Positions 50,101-62,199 of a DNA stretch of 64,000 nucleotides are shown piece after piece. A program made the translations under genes and the position numbers. Each line of letters starts with the position of its first letter. Position 1 is the first letter of the stretch. The stretch is from Vanilla planifolia (lineage: Eukaryota > Streptophyta > Magnoliopsida > Asparagales > Orchidaceae). The notes below the pieces were generated by a model. That model was not told where the DNA came from, did no database searches, and saw nothing but the letters and a program-made list of their open reading frames with translations. The DNA is taken from positions 388,229 through 452,228 of the forward strand of contig JAIUJO010000185.1 of the NCBI GenBank assembly GCA_023846275.1. The letters run 5' to 3'.

Positions 50101-52325
50101 CTCTAAATCTCAGCTCGTGTGAGGTTTGCATAGTATTCATTTGGTTTTACTAAATTTTTTTAATTTTTTTATTTTAAGTTTAGTATTAGTTTGTCAAATA
50201 ATAAAATTATAATTTAATATTATTAATTCATATCTAAATTAGTATTTTCCATTCCAAACATGGTCAATACAAGGAAAAAAAGTTTTATTGGACTCGTCTC
50301 AATGAGTAAATATTTTTTTTAGAATTTAAAAATTTGCTATTGTAAGGCCTTTTCATAGTTTAAAAAATATTTTGACTAGCTCTTGATTTAACATTCAAAG
50401 ATAATACACTCAATCTCCTTAATATTTTATAATGTCATTTTCTTACACAATTTGTCATAATTAATCAAATTCTTTATTTTATTAGTTATATTACAATGAA
50501 ACAAAAATTCCTCTCTCATGAACTTTACATCGCTTTAATTTTGATTAATTATATTATTTAAATTTATTTCAAATGAACTTTAATATATATCCATTTAGTA
50601 TAAAAATAATAAATTTTTATTATTTATTACTATTTACATTTATAATTTATGATAATTCAAGTTGATGCTGATTCCAAAAAAAAAATTTTTGTTTGACTCA
50701 TCTACATAAGTTCTATGATGTAAATAATCATTTGAATATTTTTTTAAATATTAAATTTCTTAAGATTTTAGCATGCTTTAGGTGAAATTTTGATTTGTAC
50801 CGAATTTGCATATCAATGATGTTATAGTTTATCTCCATAGTTTTTTGAAATGAACTTTTCGAAACAATCTATCTCATTTTTCCAAATTACTTGCTGTGAT
50901 TTGGTTATACTACTCGAAAACTCAATATATCACAAATTTTCCTTTTACATTACTTTGATTTTATTGTATAACTTTCTTTTAATTTGTCTCATTTCAGCAT
51001 GAATATTTATTTTCTTAATATTAAAAAATAATTTATTATTGTTTATGTTTATTTACTTTACTAATTCCTAGAAAGTTTAAGCAAGATTTAAACGAGGTGA
51101 AACCATCGTCATTGTACTCATTGATGATGCTCCCTCAAATGACATATTCAATTTTTATAGCTTTAAATATTTAATTTTTTAATTTTTTGCATGATTTATC
51201 AGTCATTTTATTCATTTTACATTTCATGCTCAAAGTTTTCACTTTAATTTTTTCATATTATAATGAAACTTTAATTCTCTTTTTTAGTGGTCCTAACATA
51301 ATTTTTATTTTGATATATAACATGTTTTCATTTGTATTAAATTACCTTTAGTTCACATTTACTTAACATTAAAATAAAAATTAGTTATTATTTATGTTTC
51401 TTTGTTGGGTAATCCACGAAAATTTTAAATGAGGTTCACTCAAGAAGAAACAAATGTCGTTTGACTTGCCACGATAAACTCTATCCACTTATTTGCTCGT
51501 TTATATATTTTTAAATTTTTTAAAGGTTATGGTTTGCTTTATGAGAACGTCATTTCATACTAAATTTGATGATTAAATACATCACACAAAATCTCCTTAG
51601 TATCTTTGCATACAACTTTCCAAAAAAATTTCTCATTTTCTCAAATTTTCACTTTCATTTGGTCATCTTAGTAATTAACTATAAATTTTCTCTTATGTCA
51701 CAATTGCATCGTGATTTTGTTATATTACATTGCTTTCATTTTTCACATTTCAACTTCAATATTTATTTACTTAATACAAAAACAATACTTTGTTATACTT
51801 TATGCAAAGTTACTTTACCATTTCACTAAATTTCAAGTGAGGTTTGATCAAGATAAAATAATCATCATTAGACTTGCCTCGACTAGCTCTATCAAACTAA
51901 ATTTTTAGTGCATTATTTTTAACTATAATTTCCATTGGCATTGGAATGGTTTTCAAAATATTTCAATTTGTGCTAGGTTTGTCATTAAATTCCATCTCCT
52001 ATTCTCATGAAAACATTTTTCTTGTACAATTTATCTCAATTTTCAAATAGTTTTAATCGATATAATTATATTTCTATGTATTCTAAATCTCCTCTCAATA
52101 TATGTTTATATTGATTCAGATTTTTATGTAATATTTTTCAGTTTATCTCTTTTTATCTTTAATATATATTTTTTATTATTACTATAACAACTTATTATTT
52201 TTTAATCTCATTTTGTTTGGTAATTTACCATAATTCCAAATGGGTTACGATCGAGGTGAAAGAGGCATTGTTGTGAATAACTCAACCTACCCCATTCAAT
52301 AAGAATTGATTTTAAAATTTTTCAA
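44166..52325 (-). repeat. Satellite block R1: same monomer, reverse orientation
   Basis: From about 44,170 the boxes appear reverse-complemented and in reverse order (for example GAAACAAATATCATTTGACG, and later CCTTTACATCACTTTGG-like and TTGGAATGCAACTTTCC-like boxes). Reverse anchors fall near 44327, 44742, 45505, 45912, 46550, 46966, 47316, 47728, 48868, 49245, 49655, 50020, 50430 and 50843. Most are 350-416 bp apart, and the gaps are missing or decayed anchors. The left junction lies at the interrupted palindrome of the monomer. Confidence 0.93.
45721..45993 (-). repeat. R1 segment closely matching 53443-53735
   Basis: This stretch, from TTATATGCAATTCTAATTCA to about GATATATTTCTAT, is far more similar to 53443-53735 than neighbouring monomers are to each other. 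The stretch TTATCTTATTTCTTGAAATA is identical in both, and the GTTTACTTG and TGATGAGATCCATC blocks are shared. It is probably the source, or a sister, of that copy. Confidence 0.85.
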
Positions 52326-52334
52326 TATAAAATA

Positions 52335-53442
52335 CTTATTCTTCTTTATAGATATGTATGGAGATCATGTATAATGTTCTCCATCATCAAGTAAGGTTTG
52401 AATAAAAAGTATTAATAAGCATCCAAAATATTTTTAATAAAATTAAAAAAATACAAAGATATATTTTTATAGCAATTAATAAGATTATTCAAATGATGTT
52501 CTTTTCATCTCGATCAAATTACATTTAGAATAACTACAAATTTAAAAAAAGAATAAATAAAAAAATTAATATTTCAAAATTAAGAAAATACCTATTAAAG
52601 CTAAAAAGAGATGCATCAATTAAATAAAATATGAGCTTATCAAAGCATATAATGGTCACATAGAAGATATTTAGAGCTATAAACTAACATAGCCTAGTCA
52701 AAGAAAAAAAAGTCAAAATGAGATACATTGCATGAGTGAATTCAAAGACGTCATGGAGATTGAATATAAAATTCTCGATCATCAAATTAGGTAGGATTGA
52801 AAATGCCTTGTAGGAATATTAAATGGAAAAAATAAAAATATTTTAAAACATATTAAAAAATGTTTAATATGATAGAGCTTAATAATATACAATTATTTCA
52901 CCTCTAATGGACCCTATATGGAATTACGAATTTAAAAAGGAGAATTTAAAAACATGACATTATATTGGAAAATTGAAATCTAAAGTACTAAAGTGATCTA
53001 ATGTAACATTGTCGATAATAAATTTTTTTATAAATCAAAATAACTCGGATCCTTGACAAAAACATAAAATATTAAACATTTCAAAAACAAATATTCAAGA
53101 AAATAGAAATGAATATTTAATAAAATAAAACTCATCGAGAGAATCAAACAACGTTTGTTTAATCTTGATTAGATGACATTTGAAATTAGCTCAAATATAA
53201 AATAAAAGAATAAAAAATTAATAATTTAATATCAAGAAAGTATAATTTAAAGCTAAAATATGATAAACTAAAAAAATTAATCTAACTAAATGAAATAAAT
53301 AAATTTCAAGATATGAAATCAACAACATATGAAAATTACTTTCCAAAGAATTAAGTAGATCGAGTGTTGGTTTCTCAATTGTTAAATAAGATATGAACAA
53401 AACTTTTATCATAAAGCTTATTAAATAAGATATGAACAAAAA
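52335..53442 (+). repeat. Satellite block F2: forward orientation
   Basis: The boxes return to forward order (GGAGATCATGTATAATG, ATCATCAAGTAAGG, later GAGATGCATCAATTAA and ATAATGGTCACATAGAAG). It is bounded on the left by the end of block R1 and on the right by the short reverse copy. A 21-bp direct repeat lies at its right end. Confidence 0.88.
53382..53441 (+). repeat. 21-bp direct repeat at a satellite orientation switch
   Basis: TTAAATAAGATATGAACAAA, plus A, occurs at 53382-53402 and again at 53421-53441, a 39-bp period. It sits immediately left of the junction with the reversed copy at 53443. Confidence 0.95.
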
Positions 53443-53735
53443 TTATATACTATTCTAGTTCATTATAATTTCAAAAAAGGTTTACTTGCGACAAAAACAT
53501 ATATCATTTGGTGCTTATTGATGAGATCCATCCAATTAAATATTTTTTTATATTTTGTAAATTTTTTTAGGGTTTTGGAGTACTTAGTAAGACATTTTGA
53601 TTCATATTCTAGTTGAAGATCAATTATCTTACACTGGATCTTGTTAGTATGTTGGAATCTAAAATTTTACAATAATTTATCTTATTTCTTGAAATATTTT
53701 TCTTTTATCTAGATATATTTCTATGATGCTGATGT
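53443..53735 (-). repeat. Satellite block R2: short reversed copy, near-duplicate of 45721-45993
   Basis: About 290 bp of reverse-oriented monomer is embedded between forward blocks. It closely matches 45721-45993. The flanking forward sequence does not resume at the same monomer phase: it stops after the CTCATAAAGC box and resumes at the GATGTAAAGGTCACA box. The copy therefore replaced sequence or joined two ends, rather than simply inserting. Confidence 0.88.
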
Positions 53736-54995
53736 AAAAGTCATAAAAGATGAGAATAAGGGCTTAATAATTAGATTTGACGAAATAAGACAAATTATAT
53801 ATTAAATATCATTCAAAAATACTTAAAACATCGAGTGCAACTTGTTCTCCAAATTAGGTAAGAATCAAAATAACTCATAAAGCACAACAAAATAATCGAA
53901 AATAAAAAATTTTAAAATAAAAAAAAATGATATATAATTAGATAAAAAATTATTAAATTTATGACTTATTTTTAAATGTGATTCAACAACCTTTTAAAAG
54001 ATTGCTTGTTATTAAAGGAAAAAATGCAATTAATAGAAAGTTATTATGTTAATATTTCATAAATAAATTAAAACTATAAAAATTAATAACTAAAAAATGT
54101 AATATAACCAAATCAAATCAATGAAGTGGTTACATAATAATAGATTTTGAGTTACACAAAGATATAGGAAAAAAAACATTTCAAAAAATGAGATAAATTT
54201 AATTGGACAATTACATTCAAAGATACTCAGGAGATTGAGTTTAACATCCTCAATTAACAAATCTATTATGAGTTCAAATTTCTCATCAAGCATGACCACA
54301 ATAATGAAAATAAAATAACTAAAAAAAGTATAGTAAAAAAAATTTGAACTCCCTATAGCTCATTGAAATGATTTGATTGTCACTATTTCAAAATAAGCCA
54401 TGTTTGTAATTATTATAAAACACAATAGTAAATGTACATAAATAATAGTAAATTTTTATTTCAAAATTAAGCAAAACATATTAAACCAAAAATATGAGAA
54501 ATAGAAATAATGTAATATTACGAAATAAAAGAGTTATAAATGCCACTTGACTGGAGATTTCAAGTTATGTGGCATTATATCCATTTAAAAAGAAACATTT
54601 GAACAAATGACATAAATTATATGAGAATATTACAAACCAAGATATTAACAAAATAAAATATAACTTCCTCTTTGTCAAATCAAGTACAAAATAAAATGTG
54701 TAGTAATGTGTGCTAAAGTAATAAAAAAAATAATATTTATTTCTTGTAAAAATGTATATTTAATTAGATAAAACTCTTTGAGAGAAGTCTAATGACTTTT
54801 GTTTTATTCTTGAATGTACCTTATTGGAATTTTAATGAATTAGCAAAATAAATAAGAATAAATAATAATAAATCGTTTTTTTAAACATTTAAATAAATAT
54901 ATAATAAAGTTACATGTGATGAATTGATGCAATTTAATATGACAAAATTAAAATAATAAAAATAACATATGAGCAGAGAAATAGAGTTCATTTGT
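53736..54995 (+). repeat. Satellite block F3: forward orientation
   Basis: It resumes with GATGTAAAAGTCATAAAAGA and runs through about three diverged monomers, ending near GAGAAATAGAGTTCATTTG at the edge of the non-satellite island. Confidence 0.88.
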
Positions 54996-56934
54996 GTTGT
55001 AGGATACTACGATAAAACTTATTTTAGAACCTAGAAAATCTAGAAATGCTTAGATTGAAGAAATATATTTATAGAAGGGCTTACCCAATTGTGTTATATG
55101 GTTAAAATTTTAATTCATGGGGTCACCAAGAAAGCCAAAACTTTCCTATAAACCAAGAACATCCACTGCTTTTTAATATAAGAGATCTAAGCCTGAAGAA
55201 CAATGGTATGAACAACTCACAATGAAGTACTTACATTGGTGGTGAAGTGGTATGGCACACAAACAATTTAGTATGTAAAATGTCAAACAAAAAATCTCAT
55301 TGTCACATGCACTAACAAGAAAATACGATGTGGCAAATAAAATTTTGGAAATATGAAATAAAGTAGCTAAGGACTTTTCTTGGTAATTTGATGCTCTTTG
55401 TTGATGTTTGAAATTCTATGCATACTTTCCCATGGCAAGTCATGAATGATGTCATCAGATTGTTTGTACATATCACACTTTTGAGACAGAAGCTTGGTGA
55501 CAATGCTTTGTTACTTCATTCGAAAGATTGCCCATCACAACATGATGAGCATTACAAAAAAAAAAATAGATTAAATTAAAATCGAAACTACTTTAAAATT
55601 TGCAAAATTAATTGAATTAAGATATTCCTAACTATCATATGCATTTTTGGTAGTGATGATGGTGAGCGGCATAGGTCCAGAGGTGGTTGATGCCTTGGGC
55701 TAATTATGAAGTTGACATAGGTTGAAGCAGATTCGTACATGTGAACAAGTCAACCCACATGTTTTGGGTTAGGAACATTCAAGGATTGGGCCTGATAGAG
55801 TTGATGGGTCAGTGCGGGTTGAGCCAATCACGTAGCATATCATAGACTTGCAAGTTAGTGTGGTCGATGGAGATATGCATGTTAGTATGGCTTGCGACAA
55901 AACGGATAATGACAATGGTTGAACTACGTAAGACGACAGAATTGACATACGATGGAGAAAATAATGTAAGCTCAAAATTTAAGTCTTTTTAAGTCAATTT
56001 TCAAAAATTGTTTTGAGGGTATTAGGTACTTTACAATGAATGACAAGTACAAAATTTAATACTAAAAACATCTAATAAGCTACTAATTGCTCCTCAAATT
56101 ACTAAAATAGAAACTAATGTTGATATAGGATAATAATTTGTAGCAGGGGGTGAATCATAGCATGACTCTGAATTTGAATAAGACTAGCATGCTTCAAGTG
56201 GACGCTTTGCATGATGTACTAGTCGCTACTACATATCAAGATAACAATAGCTATATCAATTCCAAAGTGCAAACTACTGCTCTAACAGAATCTATTTAAC
56301 ACTTGTATGCCATCCTCATGCTTACATCATGTCTTGGATCAAAGCAACCACAATTTCCATGCAACAATAGCATTGTGTTCTTCTAAAGCATGGTTAATAT
56401 TCTATGGAATTGTAGTGCTATGTTATCCCAATGTAAAAAAGTAGCAAGTATTTTTTTCATTTATTGTTAAATAGCCATCTTTAAATTTTGTGAATTTGTT
56501 ACTGAATGTTAAATGTTATAAAAAATATATAAAAAAATCATGTTTTTTATTTGATTCTATAGCATCTCTCAAGTTATATGTTCTTCTATTCCTTCATTTT
56601 GGGATTTATTTGTTCTCTTTTCTCATGATCTCAAATTAAGAACTTTGTTTCTAGTTTAATAGTTTTTTACCACTAGTATTTTTTGTTCTAACTTATAACA
56701 ACATTGGGTTGACCCTCATATTGTTATAATGCTTGAACCTAAGCCATTCTTTATTTGCTATGAGCTAAAATGCTTTTTAGCATATAATACTACATCAACT
56801 TTCATATAAAAGAACATCGTTTTCTATTAATTTTTCTTTATTTCCAAAATAATGTATGCATTTGGCGTAGTGGTAATGCCAAATAGAGAGGCATTAGAGG
56901 CCCAAAAGGCACTGTTAAAGCGGAGCATGATACC
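54996..56934. other. Non-satellite island within the satellite
   Basis: None of the monomer boxes occurs here. It is visibly richer in G+C around 55640-55960. Short frames exist on the minus strand (55312-55503, 55769-55975) but show no domain I recognise. It has no terminal repeats or retrotransposon domains that I could see, and satellite orientation differs on its two sides (forward left, reverse right). It is therefore not a simple insertion into one monomer. It may be a captured single-copy fragment. Confidence 0.7.
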
Positions 56935-59900
56935 TTGTGTTTGGTTTTTATCAAAGATGTCACACTCCATCTCACTAGTATATTATCATGGAAATTTTTG
57001 TAACAATTGAGGTAACTTCTTCAAATGTTTTGTTTTAATTGGGTTATATTAATATAAAACACTAAGACTTTTCTTATGTGATCTTTAGATCTCTTTGATT
57101 ATGTTATATTACTTTTCTTTAATGTAACTCAATTCAACTTTTGTAAATATTTATATAAGATATAATTTATTATTATTTTTGTATATTTGTTTTAGTCGTT
57201 CATAGTAGTTACATATGATGTTTGATTAAGATAAAATAGATGTCATTGGACTCGTTTCGATGAGCTATATATATTTAAATTTTTTTTTTTTTGCTTTTGA
57301 AAATTTTTTAAAGAATTAGGTCTACTGTATAATTAAGGATTTTTACCTGATTTGATGAAAGTGGATGTTATACTCGAACTATACAAAATTCTAGAACGCT
57401 ACTTTCACAAATAATTTATCTCATCTGTTATCTTTTCTGCCTTCATTATGTTATATCTCTATGTAAGCCTAGCTCTACTACAATGTGAGTATTATTTAAC
57501 TTTGGCATGGTTATGTATATTTCTTTAAGTTATCTCTTTTCAACTTTAATATATATTTAATTAATATTAAAATAATAATTTATTAATAATTATTCGTATT
57601 TAATTTGGTAGATCATAGTAAATCCAAATGACATTTGATTGATATAGAACAAGCTTCATTAGACTTATCTCAATAAACTTTGGTCTATTAAATATTTATT
57701 TTAAAATTTTAAAATATTTAATTTTACAAGTTTTTAGCATGTTTTAAATGACATTTTGATTCATACTTGATTTGATAATTAAGGATGCTATTCTCAATCT
57801 CCTTAATCTAATCGAATGCACCTTTCTCATACTCTTTATGTAATTTTTTTAAATCTTTTTATAGTGAATTTGTTGTAATACTATATAACGCTAAATCTCA
57901 TATGGCATACCTTCACATGAAATTGATTTAAATATATTACATTACTTGATTTTTTCTTTATTTAGCTTTATTATATATTTACTTAAGATTAATATAATAA
58001 TTTGTTATTATTTATGTTTATTTTTTCCTAATTTATAAAAATTGTAAACAAGATCTCACATACATAAAAAATGTCATTAAACTTGTTCAATGAGTACTAT
58101 CCAACTAAATAGTTTTCTTAATTTTTCAATTTTTGAACTTCTAAGGTTTCGATAATGTTATATGTTACTTCAATTTATCTCATTTAATTTTTAATAGTTT
58201 TACTTAATATTAAAGAAATGATTTACAACTATTAATAATTATCAAGTTTCGTTATTCTCGTAATTTTAGTCGATGCCAAAACAAGATGAAGCAAACATTA
58301 TTGAGCTCATCTATACGAGCTCAATGCAATTAAATATTTAATTTTAACTTTTTTTAAAATTTTTTTATAGGATTTTTGTATTCTTTATGAGATTTGATTT
58401 GAATTTAATTTAAAGATTAAGAAAGTTACACACGAACTCTTTCATACATTGGAATGTAACATTTTGCATAATTTGTCATGTTTTTTTTTAAATATTTTTA
58501 TTTGATTTGGTTATATTATTTTGTAACTCTAAATATCTTCTTCTCTAATAAATATAATGCATTTATTTAAATATAATAATATTTTTGAATTCATTTTATT
58601 CTTATTTTAATAAATAATTTACATAATATCAATATAATATTTTGTTGTTATTTGTGCCTATTTTATTTCATAGTTCAAAGTTCTCGCCAAAGTTTGATCG
58701 AGATGAAACAAATCTCATTGGACAAGTCTTCTTTACCACTTCAAATTAAATAAATATTTTAATATTTTAGAAAACATTATTTTATATCAGTTTTGTAGTC
58801 TATATGAGATATTTTAATATCTATGTGATTTAATGATTAAGAAAGTTACACTAGATCACCTTATTATATGGGAATATATATTCAATACAATTTATTTCAT
58901 TTTTTTAAAATTTTTTTTTTATTTTATATTGTTATATTACTATGAATTCTAAATCTCCTCTTATTTAACTTCTTTAAAAATATTTCATTGCTTCTTTTTA
59001 ACTCAATTTTTTAATATATTTATTTAATATTAAATCATTGGAGAAGTTTTGATTAGAAATGCAACATTAAATATCTATTTTAATATTTTAAAATATTGAT
59101 TTTCTAGGATTATGTTGTTGTTTATGAGAAATTTTGATTTATAGCTTTTTTGTTTAAGTACTTCAATTTATCCAATTTCAAGTTCAGTATAAAAATTTTA
59201 AAAAAAAATTTATTATTATTTCTATGTGTTTAATTTTATAATTAGCAATAATTTCGAAAGGGGTCTGAGCAACATTAAACCTACATCATTGCAATCCACT
59301 CCACTATCTCTCTCATATTAGAAATTCCTTTTCACATTTTTAAATATTTTGCTTTGTATGGTTTTTGCATATTTTAAAATGCATTTTGATTTGTCCCTTA
59401 TTTAAGTATTGAGGATGTCATACTCGATCTTCCTAATATCTAAGAAATCAATTTTATTATGCAATATATTTAACTTCAAAGTTTTTTGTTCAAATTTGTT
59501 AAGTTTAGCGTTACTTTAAATCTTTTTTTCATTTGACCTTAACTTTTCTTTCATTTGGCCATGGAAGATTTATTCAATTTATATCTTTTCAACTCTAATA
59601 TTTATTAAATATTAACTAAAAATATTATCATTACCTATGATTATTTATATTGGTAATTTAGAGTAATTACAAACGAGATCTGATGGAGATAAAATGAATG
59701 TCATTGGTCAGAATTCTAGAAGCTTTACCTAATTAAATATTAAATTTTCCAAATTTGTTTCATGTTTTTTGAGATATTTTGTATTCATCTTCAATTGGAC
59801 TATTGAGCATGATACATTTGATCTTTTTTGTGTCTATGAATGCACATTTTTGTATAAAATTTTCTAACTTCTTCAAATTTTGATGTTTGCATTGTTTTTA

Positions 59901-62106
59901 TATGTATGTCTCTCAAAGTCATCTTATTTAAGCTTCACATTATAATCCAATTAGATATCTTCTTTAATATTTATTAATATTTTTTTAAGCATTTTGGGAA
60001 ACTTTGCAAAGAAGATTAATTTGTACATGAAATGATGAGCGATAATGTTTGACCCAATTTTCTTAGTATCATGGAATTCAACTTTCCTATATAGGTTCTC
60101 TATTTTTCTCAAATTCTTAATTTGATTTGCACATTAATCTATAACTCTAAATCTCCTATCATAATACATTTACATCATTATTATTTAGACATATAAAATT
60201 ATTAAATTTATCTCGTTTATATTAAATTAATATTTATTTTTTTAATAAAATAACAATTTATTATTTATGCCTATTTAGTTTAATAGATTATTGTAGTTGC
60301 AAACAATGCTTGATTGTTAATAAATAAATATCATTGGACTTGTCTCAATGAGCTCTATATAACAAATATTTATTTTTTTATTTTTCAAACCTTTTTCTAA
60401 GATTTTCATATTTTATGTGATATTTTAATTCTTACCTAATTTGACGATTGATGATATTACACTTGATCTAGTACCATTGATTCTAGCTTTATCTCATTTA
60501 ACTAATGTTTTTAGTTTGATTTTGTTAGATTATATTCATACCCTAATTTTACTCCCATTTGATAATTGCATTATTTTGATTTATTTATAGTATATTTTTG
60601 TAATTTATCATATTTCAACTTTAAGATATATTTGCTCAAAATAAAAATGATAATTTTTTATTAGTTATGAATTTAAATTTTATAATTTGTAATAATTTCA
60701 AGCAATGCCCAATTGAGATGAAACCATTTTGTTAGAGTTGTCTCGAGACATTTAATTAAAGATTTATTTTTATACTTTTTCGAAAATACTTTACTTATTA
60801 GTTTTTTTGCATGTTTTAAGAGATAATTCGATTCAAAATAGATTACATGATTATTGATGTAATTCTTGATATCTTTTGTACTTGGAATACAATAATCATA
60901 TATATTTTAAATCAATTCTTTATATTTTTTTCTTTAATTTATTTAGATTACTATGTAACTCTCAATAACTTCTCCTCTAACCTTTATGTCATTATTAATT
61001 TGTTATAATACACGACTTTAATTTATTGTCCTCTTTGTATTTATATATATTTACTTATTGTCAAGATAATTTATTGTTATTATTTTTGGTTATTTACATT
61101 ATTAATTAACAATAATTTTAAATGTGGTTCAAACAACAAAAGGTAGTTGTTATTAGACCCATCTTGGTGGTCTTTTCCTTTTTAAATATAGATTTTTTAT
61201 TTTTCTTATTTGCAAATGTTTGGACATGTTTTACTAGATTTTTTTATTCATATCTTATTTTACTATTGAGCATTTTACACTACATCTTTGAAGTACTTGG
61301 AATGCAAATTTCTCAAACGATTTATCTCATTCTTTGAAATTCTTTTTTATTCTTTAGTTATGTTACCATGAAATTTTAAATCTCCTCTTCCATGTCTTTT
61401 ACATCACTTCTATTTAGTTTTGCTATATTATTTCAGTTTATCATCCTTAAATATTAATATATGTTTAAATAATATTAAAATAATCATTTATATTTTTTAC
61501 GCTTATATTCTTTATCAATCTGTACTAATTCTAAATAATGTAGGATTGGGACTAAAATAATATCATTGATCACATCACGATGAGTCCCATCCAATTAACT
61601 ATTTTAATTTTATTTTTTAAAAAATATTTCATTTTCTAGTAGCTTGGCATACTTTATGTGAAATTTAGATTCGTAGATGATCTGACATTCTAGGGTGTTC
61701 TCCTCTATCTCTTTAGTGTCTTACAATGGAATGTCTCATACAATTTATGTCATTCTTATAAATATTTTTGTTGAAATTGGTTATATTACTGTGACATTGA
61801 ATTCTCTTTTCATTTGCAGTTACATTGCTTTGATTTATATCACTAAATGTTTTTTAATTTGTTCAATTTCAAATTTAATCTATATTCATTTGATATGACA
61901 ATAATATTATAGTTATATCATTTTAAATTTTTCATTTCGATCTTGTTATATGCTTATTTTACTTGAAATCTACATCCATGTTACTTTTACATCACCTTGA
62001 TTTGGTCACATTACATTGCTCCAATTACTCTTATTTCAACTTTAACATAAATTTTCATAAAATTAAAAAAGAATAATTTTTTTAACTTATTTATTTTTGA
62101 TATTTA
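56935..62106 (-). repeat. Satellite block R3: reverse orientation
   Basis: Reverse-complement boxes recur with anchors near 56978, 57386, 57806, 58443, 58863, 59830, 60066, 60883, 61290 and 61716. Typical boxes include GACTTGTCTCAATGAGCTCT and ATTATTTATGTTTATT. The larger intervals span decayed anchors. The plus-strand frames at 61122-61337 and 61695-61898 are monomer frames. Confidence 0.93.
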
Positions 62107-62109
62107 CCC

Positions 62110-62197
62110 AAATGCATTTTAAAGTGCTTCAAGAAAAAATATAATAATTACAATTCAAATGCATTTTAAAGTGCTTCAAGAAAAAATATAATAATTA
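62110..62197 (+). repeat. 41-bp perfect duplication (47-bp period) at an orientation switch
   Basis: AAATGCATTTTAAAGTGCTT and the next 21 bases occur identically at 62110-62150 and 62157-62197. The segment is not part of the monomer consensus and sits exactly between block R3 (reverse) and block F4 (forward). Confidence 0.97.
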
Positions 62198-62199
62198 GA

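Noticed and set aside
56858..56884. ATTTGGC ... GCCAAAT short hairpin with a TGGCGTAGTGG A-box-like core, possibly a SINE head.
   Set aside because: No B-box at the right distance and no poly(A)- or T-rich tail. A 7-bp stem is expected by chance in this much sequence.
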